A stretch of DNA of 64,000 nucleotides from an uncultured Caldilinea sp. (GTDB taxonomy: Bacteria; Chloroflexota; Anaerolineae; Caldilineales; Caldilineaceae), in contig NZ_CAKZMJ010000081.1 of assembly GCF_937128415.1 (NCBI RefSeq), positions 55,313 through 119,312 on the forward strand. The letters are read 5' to 3'. Below the pieces are notes generated by a model, which searched no databases, had not been told where the DNA came from, and saw only the letters and a program-made list of their open reading frames with translations. The position numbers were made by a program, and so were the translations under genes. How positions within the stretch are numbered: the first letter of the stretch is position 1; each line of letters begins with the position of its first letter. Shown piece by piece: positions 45,470 through 64,000 of the stretch.

Positions 45470-45504
45470 AAAAAAGGGGTTCGGTTGTAGTACACCGAAC
45501 CCCT
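45470..45504 (-). terminator. Intrinsic terminator of the ECF sigma factor gene
   Basis: A perfect 11-bp stem (45475-45485/45494-45504) around an 8-base loop is followed on the minus strand by TTTTTT (45475-45470). It lies 45 bases after the sigma factor stop and separates that gene from the DeoR promoter. Confidence 0.9.
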
Positions 45505-45548
45505 CGAAAAATAGGAGCCGTAAATAGAGGTTTACCGTGAATAGCGGT

Positions 45549-46299
<751 letters not shown>

Positions 46300-46361
46300 C
46301 AAGGAAGATTAGGGGAACTTGAAAATTTTAAGACCGAAATCGGACCGTTTTCGTACGCTCA

Positions 46362-47003
<642 letters not shown>

Positions 47004-47168
47004 CCTGCGCTCCTTTAGCCGCCTCTTCGCTCAGTGTGCTATACTCGTTTGCAAGCTGTTGCATGACGCGGCGAACTTTCTGCGCGCCGCCGTTCGTTGA
47101 AACTATAGCAGCATGCAGGGGCGAGTTGCAAAGATTGCAGGGTCATTCCTGAGGTTGGTTGTAAGGGT

Positions 47169-52051
<4,883 letters not shown>

Positions 52052-52081
52052 GTGCGAAAGATCGATTTTTGAAAAGCTCGA

Positions 52082-52918
52082 ATGTCCATTGAAATTGATC
52101 TTGCGCCCAATCATAAGATCGGGTTGATAGTGGACAGCCCGCTGTTGCTTTCGCCGACGGCGGCCGGCTTCGGCGAGCTGCCGCTGCGCTCCGTCGATGT
52201 CGCCCGCCTGGGCGCTGTGGTCGTGGGGCCGGTCAGCGCAGGAGGACGCAGCTACGGAGGGCCGGTCCAGCTCGTTGAGGTGGACGGCGGCGTTCTGGTC
52301 ACGAAATCTTCTTTCAGCCGCAGCGCGGCCCGGGCGGTCGCCCGCTTCGCCTCTGCGTGGGAGCGGCTGCAACGCCCGGTGATCGTGCAGCTGGTGGATG
52401 CAGCGCCGGTGGATTTGGTCAGGGCGGCGCGGCGCGTCGCGCAGGCCCTGTCTGTGGTCGGCGTGGAATGGGCGCCGCCGACGATGCTATCCGGCAAGCA
52501 GGTGTGCGATGGAGTGCGCGCGCTGACACGGAACGTTGAACTGCCTGTCTGGATCAAGCCCCCGTTGGAGTGCGCAGCGGAATGGAGCCGCAACGCCGTG
52601 GAGGCGGGCGCCGTCGGCGTCGTGGTCGGGCAGCCTTTACCGGGAGCTGTGATGGAAAGCGATCCGGTCACAGGCAAGATGACGCCGCTGCTGGGCGATC
52701 TCTACGGCCCGCTCACCTTCGCACCGATGCTGCGCGCTGTGGTGGAGGTGGTGAAACTTGATTTGGGCTGCGCCGTGATCGCCTGCGGCGGCGTCTACAA
52801 CGAACGGCATGTGCAGCAGGCGCTTGCCGCCGGCGCACGCGCCGTTCAGCTCGATGCGTTGTTGTGGACGGAGCCTAACGTCCTTTTTTCTGCGCCAGCT
52901 CCCGCGCCTGTTCAATGA
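52082..52918 (+). CDS. Dihydroorotate-dehydrogenase-like FMN-binding TIM barrel
   Basis: A 278-residue barrel resembling the DHODH family: I-G-L-I-V-D-S-P-L-L-L-S-P-T-A-A-G-F-G at the start, G-P-V-S near 50, P-V-W-I-K-P-P near 160, and the C-terminal phosphate/FMN-binding G-G-V and A-A-G-A-R-A-V-Q-L-D-A. The N-x-S-C-P-N-type substrate loop of true dihydroorotate dehydrogenases is not visible, so the substrate is uncertain. It begins 30 bases after the second kinase gene. Its last 44 bases overlap the convergent bactofilin-like gene. Confidence 0.75.
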   Translation: MSIEIDLAPNHKIGLIVDSPLLLSPTAAGFGELPLRSVDVARLGAVVVGPVSAGGRSYGGPVQLVEVDGGVLVTKSSFSRSAARAVARFASAWERLQRPVIVQLVDAAPVDLVRAARRVAQALSVVGVEWAPPTMLSGKQVCDGVRALTRNVELPVWIKPPLECAAEWSRNAVEAGAVGVVVGQPLPGAVMESDPVTGKMTPLLGDLYGPLTFAPMLRAVVEVVKLDLGCAVIACGGVYNERHVQQALAAGARAVQLDALLWTEPNVLFSAPAPAPVQ

Positions 52919-54371
52919 TCTGCGTGCGCACGACGCGACCCACCGGCCATTGGATAATTTCTGCAATCTCTTCGGCCGGGCGCCGGGCCAGTTCTTCAAA
53001 GGTGAGAATGCCGGCTTCCTTGAGACGGCGATCGAAGACCGGTCCGACGCCGTTGATCTGCGTGAAATCGTCAACCTCTGCGGAAGGAGACGTCGGCGCA
53101 GGCGCTTCCTCCCCGGCGCCGAGCGGCGTCGAGGACTCCACAGGTTCGTTTGCGACGGGTTGCGCCGCCGGCGTCTCACCGGGCTCCGCTGCGCTCGATG
53201 GTTCAGGTTCGGCCTGCGGGGTGCTCGGAGGCGGTGGAGGCGCCGCTTGCGCCGTCGCAGGCGTGAGGGCAGGCGCGGCCTGTCCGCCCAGCCTCAGTGC
53301 GTTGACCAGGATGGCGCCGACGCCAAACGATCCGACAATGACGGCGATCAGATAGGCGAAGAAGCTGAGACAGCCGCCGAGAATCCAGAAAAAGGCGACC
53401 AGAGCGCCGGGAACGACAATGCCCACGGCGGTGCGCGCGGGCACACCCCACCGGACGTTGACGGCTTTCTCGATTCTGCGTCCCAGCTCCTCGCCCAGAG
53501 CGGCCAGCCCGGCCAGGTTGACCGCCGCCAGAGCCAGGCCGAGCAGGACGGCCGGCGGTCGGAAACAGACGGTGATCCAGAGAAGACCGATCAGCGCCAG
53601 ACCAAAGAGGTTGAAAATCAGGCCGGCCGCAAAGCTGAGCGGCGTGCGCTCAATCAGGGTTGCGCGGGTCTGCTCCACCCAGGCCGGGCGCAACGCCATC
53701 AGCAGCGCGCCGATTCCCACGGCCACGCCCAGAAGGAGCAGGGCGCGCAAAGTGCGCGCAACCAGACCGAGAAAAATCTCTATTGCGCTTGGCGGCTGCG
53801 GCTTGGGTGCAAGCGGCATCTCCGCCAGCGTCCCCAGCCCGGGCAGCGGCGGCAGATTCATGCTGACGGAGGGTCCGCGCACCACGTTGCCCCGAACCAC
53901 CGCACCGCGCGATTGGCTGATTTCTCCACTCACAACGCTGATGTCGCCGTCGACGACTGCATCGCCGCCCAGGCTGACGTTTCCGCTCCACGCCGTGACT
54001 GAGCCGCCGACGGCGCCGTCGACGATGACGTTGCCGCTGAGGGCCGTGACGTTGCCGCTGACGGCGCCGCCCCGTTCGATCTGGACGTTGCCGCTGTACA
54101 CGACCAGGTCCCCGCGAATGGCGCCTTCTCGCTCCACCGTGACGTTGCCCTGGTAGACGACGACGTCGCCTTCTATGACCTGGCCGCTGCGCACGCGCAG
54201 GTTATCGTAAAAGACTTGACGCTGCGCAATCGCCGGCCGGTCGCCGGCTTGAGCCGCAGCGGCTTGCAACGTCGTCGGCGAAATTGCGGCCGCCCCCAAC
54301 GCCAGGGCAATCACGAGTAGAAAAAGCAACGAGAGCGCTCGTTGCAAGATGGAAGGGTGGTTAAGTCGCAT
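52875..54371 (-). CDS. Bactofilin-like/polymer-forming membrane protein with C-terminal HhH domain
   Basis: About 498 residues from ATG 54371 (another ATG at 54392). The signal or anchor is at ~12-35. A region of beta-helix-like repeats follows at ~60-165 (G-D-V-V-V-Y-Q-G-N-V-T-V, G-D-L-V-V-Y-S-G-N-V-Q-I, repeated S-G-N-V), as in bactofilin or polymer-forming domains. Four or five membrane helices follow (~200-360), then a Pro/Ala/Glu-rich linker. The C-terminal helix-hairpin-helix-like domain (~435-490) has I-N-G-V-G-P-V-F-D-R-R-L and L-T-F-E-E-L-A. The last gene of the sigma/anti-sigma cluster and probably a target or part of the envelope response. Confidence 0.85.
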   Translation of the reverse strand: MRLNHPSILQRALSLLFLLVIALALGAAAISPTTLQAAAAQAGDRPAIAQRQVFYDNLRVRSGQVIEGDVVVYQGNVTVEREGAIRGDLVVYSGNVQIERGGAVSGNVTALSGNVIVDGAVGGSVTAWSGNVSLGGDAVVDGDISVVSGEISQSRGAVVRGNVVRGPSVSMNLPPLPGLGTLAEMPLAPKPQPPSAIEIFLGLVARTLRALLLLGVAVGIGALLMALRPAWVEQTRATLIERTPLSFAAGLIFNLFGLALIGLLWITVCFRPPAVLLGLALAAVNLAGLAALGEELGRRIEKAVNVRWGVPARTAVGIVVPGALVAFFWILGGCLSFFAYLIAVIVGSFGVGAILVNALRLGGQAAPALTPATAQAAPPPPPSTPQAEPEPSSAAEPGETPAAQPVANEPVESSTPLGAGEEAPAPTSPSAEVDDFTQINGVGPVFDRRLKEAGILTFEELARRPAEEIAEIIQWPVGRVVRTQIIEQARELAQKKGR

Positions 54372-54472
54372 AAGGTCGTCCCTGATGTCCATAGGTTGCA
54401 GTGATTCACAAAATCAGCCTGACGGTTGGATGGAGCGGTCGGATGAAGGCTGAGCGATCCCCAAGACGACCA

Positions 54473-55066
54473 TCACGCCAACCTGTCATCTGAGTGGCTG
54501 CGTCGCAGCAGTTGCACCCAGGCGGCCGTCATCAGAACAACAAGCAGCGCGTAGGCGGCGCCCAAGAGCTGCGCCTGAGGCGTCCTGGCGAGCGCCGCCG
54601 TTGTTTCAAACGTGGAGGAAGCCCACAGTTTCAGCGATGAGTATGCAAACGCCAGCATGCGCAGTTGTTCGCCGACCCATTGTCCCTGCGTGAACAAGAT
54701 CAGCGCGCCGACGCCGACGATCGCCAAAAAGACCATCGCCAGCGCAGTCACGGCCAGAGCAGCGGAAAGCAACAACACGCGCTGCTGTCGTTGCTGTTCC
54801 TGTTGCGCAAGCCGCGCCTCGAACCGTCGAACGAAGCCGGAGGAGGGTGCAATGGCCGGCGTTTCTGCGAACTGGCGGTCGATCCGCTGCCAGGATCGCC
54901 ACGCCTGCGCCAGCTCCTCATGCTCCGCCAGCAGCGTCTCAAAGCGGACGCGTTCGTCAGCGTCGAGCCGGTCGTCGAGCGCCAGCGACATCAGCCACGC
55001 AAATTCCTGTTCCGAGGGGCGCATCGTCTCCTGCAGATGGTCGTCCGTCCTGTTTGCCCCGTTCAT
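54473..55066 (-). CDS. Putative membrane anti-sigma factor
   Basis: A 197-residue protein. The N-terminal ~60 residues are an acidic helical region (E-F-A-W-L-M-S-L-A-L-D-D-R-L-D-A-D-E-R) like the short anti-sigma domain seen in RseA- or DUF-type anti-sigma factors. No zinc-binding HxxxCxxC is present. Two hydrophobic segments (~105-128 and 165-185) follow. It lies 165 bases downstream of the ECF sigma gene in the same direction, the usual sigma/anti-sigma order, but the gap contains a tandem repeat. Confidence 0.75.
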   Translation of the reverse strand: MNGANRTDDHLQETMRPSEQEFAWLMSLALDDRLDADERVRFETLLAEHEELAQAWRSWQRIDRQFAETPAIAPSSGFVRRFEARLAQQEQQRQQRVLLLSAALAVTALAMVFLAIVGVGALILFTQGQWVGEQLRMLAFAYSSLKLWASSTFETTAALARTPQAQLLGAAYALLVVLMTAAWVQLLRRSHSDDRLA

Positions 55067-55126
55067 TGCGTCACCTCCACCGCGTCTTGAACGCGTATTG
55101 TATTGCCGCCGCGTTTTGTACGGATC

Positions 55127-55211
55127 GCGTTTCGTATTCCGTGTTCCGTAGTGCGTGTTTCGTAGTGCGTGTTTCGTAGTGCGTGTTCCGTAGTGCGTGA
55201 TTTCATAATGC
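55127..55211. repeat. Tandem array of six ~14-bp units between sigma and anti-sigma genes
   Basis: Units: GCGTTTCGTATTCC (55127-55140), GTGTTCCGTAGTGC (55141-55154), GTGTTTCGTAGTGC twice (55155-55182), GTGTTCCGTAGTGC (55183-55196), and GTGATTTCATAATGC (55197-55211). Degenerate CACGC-rich words continue to ~55263, inside the end of the sigma gene. Related words occur at 2370-2387 and 11430-11465. Confidence 0.85.
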
Positions 55212-55231
55212 AGCGCGCATTCTGCATCTCG

Positions 55232-58306
<3,075 letters not shown>

Positions 58307-58323
58307 GCGGGGAATGGAGGATC

Positions 58324-58415
58324 AGAGAGCGGGAGAGCGGGAGAGGTGGAGAGCGGGAGAGCGGGAGAGGTGGAGAGCGGGAGAGCGGGAGAGCGGGAGA
58401 GGTGGAGAGCGGGAG
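58324..58415. repeat. Purine-rich tandem repeat between chelatase and TPR-like genes
   Basis: The block is built of AGAGCGGG and AGAGGTGG octamers arranged mostly as a 24-base super-unit. All guanine and adenine are on one strand apart from a few C and T, so the DNA is a polypurine tract. The plus frame is open through it (repeated E-S-G-R-A-G-E), but this is not taken as part of the next protein. Confidence 0.85.
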
Positions 58416-58426
58416 TTAAGAGAGTG

Positions 58427-59632
58427 ATGAACAAAATGGAAGCGCCCTTCTCTCACTCTGGGCAGCGCATCATGACGCCGACCAAGGGGAGCTGGGAGGA
58501 AAAGTTGCTGCGAGGGCAGGAGCTGCTCGCAAAGCAGGACGAGTCCGGTCGCGTCCTGCTGCAACAGCTGATCGAGCGCCTGTTCCAAACGCCGGAATCG
58601 ATGCGAATGGCCGGCAATCAACGGCTGAACAATCTCTTGATCATGGCTATCGATTCGCTGGCGTTTTATCTCACGTCTCGAGATCAGTTTGCCGAGGCCG
58701 CCGCACTTCTCCAAAAAAGCGAGGAAGTGCTTTCTGCCGAACAACGCAATGCGTGGCGTCTCCGTCGCGCATTGGTGCTGCTGCTCGGCGAGCCGCAAGA
58801 CGAAGGCTTTGCGCTGCTCAAAACACTCATTTTGTCAGAGGAGGACTTGCAGAAACGTTTTCTGCTCTGGGACATTTATCTGGATAAGGCGCTGCACTGG
58901 CGCCGCTTTGATCTTGCAGAGCAGGCGCTCCTTGAGATCGAACGCAGCGTCAATCGCGCCTCGGCGACGCTAGACGACGCTGCGCAGGCGCGAGCATTCC
59001 AGTCGGATCTCGCCTATTTTAAGGCGCGGCTCAGCCTGGCGCAGAATCGGGTGGACGAAGCGCTGGCCTGGATGGAATACGCAGCCGCCCAGGCGCCGCT
59101 CACGTCCGGTCGCATTTATAGTTTTGTGCTCGAATTGATTGAACGCAATCGGTACACAGAGGCGCTGAAGTGGGTGCAGCGCGACCAGGAGAATCCACTG
59201 CGCATCAAATTTTTGAGCGGCTATATCCACTTCCATCTTGGCGCGCGTGCAGAGGCGGAGCGACTGTGGCGGCAGGCTGTCCGAACATTCCCGGACGCCG
59301 CCGAGTCCGAGACGGTGGATATGATGCCGATCGTGCTGTCAGATTATTACCTGGGCGGCAAAGAAAGACTCGGCCTGGGCGTCGTGCTGGGCAGCATGCA
59401 GGCGCAGGATAGAATCACGGCGACTCAATTCTATTTGGCCGGCCTGGGGTGGGCGATGCGCGGCGAGAAATTCTCGGCGCACTCGAATTTCAAACTTGCG
59501 CTGATGCGCACGAAGATGTTGGCCATCGCACTGAAACTGCCGCGAGAGTGGTGGCTGTTCTGCAAGGATCTGATTCCTGCCGCAGACCTGCCCGAGTATG
59601 AAGTCTATTTTGAAACCTCATCCCCATTTTGA
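58427..59632 (+). CDS. TPR-like helical-repeat protein
   Basis: A 401-residue soluble protein of regular amphipathic helices with TPR-like spacing (F-A-E-A-A-A-L-L-Q-K-S-E-E-V-L, F-D-L-A-E-Q-A-L-L-E-I-E, V-D-E-A-L-A-W-M-E-Y-A-A, R-A-E-A-E-R-L-W-R-Q-A). I recognise no catalytic motif. The ORF is open to 58346, but its first 27 codons are the polypurine repeat, so ATG 58427 is chosen. Its position directly after the chelatase gene suggests cotranscription, though not a defined role. Confidence 0.8.
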   Translation: MNKMEAPFSHSGQRIMTPTKGSWEEKLLRGQELLAKQDESGRVLLQQLIERLFQTPESMRMAGNQRLNNLLIMAIDSLAFYLTSRDQFAEAAALLQKSEEVLSAEQRNAWRLRRALVLLLGEPQDEGFALLKTLILSEEDLQKRFLLWDIYLDKALHWRRFDLAEQALLEIERSVNRASATLDDAAQARAFQSDLAYFKARLSLAQNRVDEALAWMEYAAAQAPLTSGRIYSFVLELIERNRYTEALKWVQRDQENPLRIKFLSGYIHFHLGARAEAERLWRQAVRTFPDAAESETVDMMPIVLSDYYLGGKERLGLGVVLGSMQAQDRITATQFYLAGLGWAMRGEKFSAHSNFKLALMRTKMLAIALKLPREWWLFCKDLIPAADLPEYEVYFETSSPF

Positions 59633-59643
59633 AGCTTCCGGTT

Positions 59644-60453
<810 letters not shown>

Positions 60454-60569
60454 AAAGAGACGTCTCGGCGCCGTCAGCCTTCGGTTCGTTGCCCGGCGAT
60501 GTGCACTCAGCCCCCCCGTCTCGTCCGGCGCTCGACGCCTTTCGACTGCCGGAAACAGGTCTCTCAATT

Positions 60570-60598
60570 TGACGAGGAGGGCGAGACAGGGTACAATG
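60570..60598 (+). promoter_or_regulatory. Promoter of tRNA-Glu
   Basis: TTGACG (60570-60575) and TACAAT (60593-60598) are 17 bases apart, with the tRNA starting 17 bases after the -10 box. Confidence 0.85.
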
Positions 60599-60614
60599 CC
60601 GAAGAATTTGAGCG

Positions 60615-60689
<75 letters not shown>

Positions 60690-60691
60690 AG

Positions 60692-60730
60692 AAAAAAAGA
60701 CCCACAGCGACGGCTGTGGGTCTCGCTTTT
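60692..60730. terminator. Bidirectional intrinsic terminator
   Basis: A perfect 11-bp stem (60698-60708/60713-60723, 4-base loop) is followed on the plus strand by CGCTTTTT and on the minus strand by TTTTTTT (60698-60692). It ends both the tRNA transcript and the convergent isomerase-like gene. Confidence 0.92.
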
Positions 60731-60748
60731 TCTGCAGCGATTGTCCGG

Positions 60749-61972
<1,224 letters not shown>

Positions 61973-62010
61973 AGGTTGGTTCCTTTTTAAGTAAAAGAAA
62001 AAAGATAGGG

Positions 62011-62135
62011 GGATTGAGGCGGCGAGGAATAGGGTGATGGGAAAGGAGTGCGAGGGGCGCAGCGCACCTCTACACACTCCAAGTCCCTACACCCCTATCA
62101 TCCTACTGTCTCAACATCCCCCCTCAATCCAATCC
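62011..62135. repeat. Long imperfect inverted repeat between the sugar-binding protein and isomerase genes
   Basis: GGATTGAGG (62011-62019) pairs with CCTCAATCC near 62121-62130. The inner halves pair imperfectly, including GGAGTG...GCGC (62045-62060) with GCGC...CACTCC (62062-62080). The whole forms a ~120-base imperfect hairpin centred near 62061. It follows the stop of the binding-protein gene on the minus strand and may act as terminator or mRNA stabiliser, or be a small MITE-like insertion. Confidence 0.55.
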
Positions 62136-62144
62136 TCACGCCCG

Positions 62145-64000
<1,856 letters not shown>

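Noticed and set aside
55127..55211. CRISPR-like array
   Set aside because: Units are 14 bases with no spacers and no cas genes nearby; it is a simple tandem repeat.
58346..58426. Upstream start for the TPR-like protein
   Set aside because: These codons are entirely the polypurine tandem repeat; ATG 58427 lies just after it.

Overview
The window is a GC-rich (roughly 60-65%), densely packed stretch of bacterial chromosome. It shows no phage, plasmid, IS or CRISPR content. The gene set suggests a filamentous or thermophilic Chloroflexota, probably of the Caldilineae type. The pointers are paired LCP lipoproteins, a MalT/BTAD regulator, two adjacent Ser/Thr kinases with beta-propeller or Thr/Pro-rich tails, several lipoprotein sugar-binding proteins, a chlD-type chelatase, and intergenic spacers full of short degenerate repeats. 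The lineage is an inference from gene content and style; no rRNA is present.

Layout. 1-2.4 kb: 3' end of a GT4 glycosyltransferase, an acyl-CoA thioesterase, a small membrane protein and a sugar-phosphate isomerase-like TIM barrel (all +). 2.4-8.6 kb (-): two LCP cell-wall ligases, an HD nucleotidase, a CinA-like protein with a degraded PncC site, and a CpXC protein. 8.8-15.9 kb (+): hypA-hypB behind a hairpin-rich leader, a nitrilase homologue lacking the catalytic Cys, a NMT1/THI5-like binding lipoprotein, and a 1082-residue STAND/TPR/BTAD regulator. 15.9-21.6 kb (-): the thiamine operon thiO-thiS-thiG-tenI-thiE-tenA-thiD under a textbook promoter, TPP riboswitch and intrinsic terminator. 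21.8-26.8 kb (+): HtrA-like protease, then MoxR-DUF58-VWA-VWA. 26.8-37.7 kb (-): GatZ/KbaZ-like protein, P3A H+-ATPase, VIT-family transporter, MgtA-type ATPase, PRC-barrel protein, MFS remnant, two-component system and PepSY protein. 37.8-45.4 kb (-): a carbohydrate operon (DeoR regulator, SIS isomerase, binding protein, two permeases, GH4 glycosidase, PfkB kinase). 45.5-56 kb: two ECF sigma factors, one with a putative anti-sigma factor and a bactofilin-like membrane protein; an FHA-winged-helix regulator; two Ser/Thr kinases; a DHODH-like barrel. 56.2-60.7 kb (+): chelatase gene, TPR-like protein, inositol-monophosphatase-family phosphatase and tRNA-Glu(UUC). 60.7-64 kb (-): a phosphomannose-isomerase-like protein and a sugar-binding lipoprotein built from two tandem binding domains, running off the window.

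The most notable item is the chelatase locus. A 375-residue AAA+ subunit ends shortly after a run of eight A. A -1 shift on that run joins it without a stop to an acidic linker and a VWA domain, giving a 689-residue protein. An upstream Shine-Dalgarno-like element and a possible downstream stem-loop match a dnaX-style programmed frameshift. Second is the duplicated binding protein, whose two halves are almost identical in DNA over about 590 bp and then diverge, which suggests recent duplication or gene conversion. Catalytic-site losses (nitrilase homologue, CinA C-domain) and several structured or repeated spacers are recorded separately.
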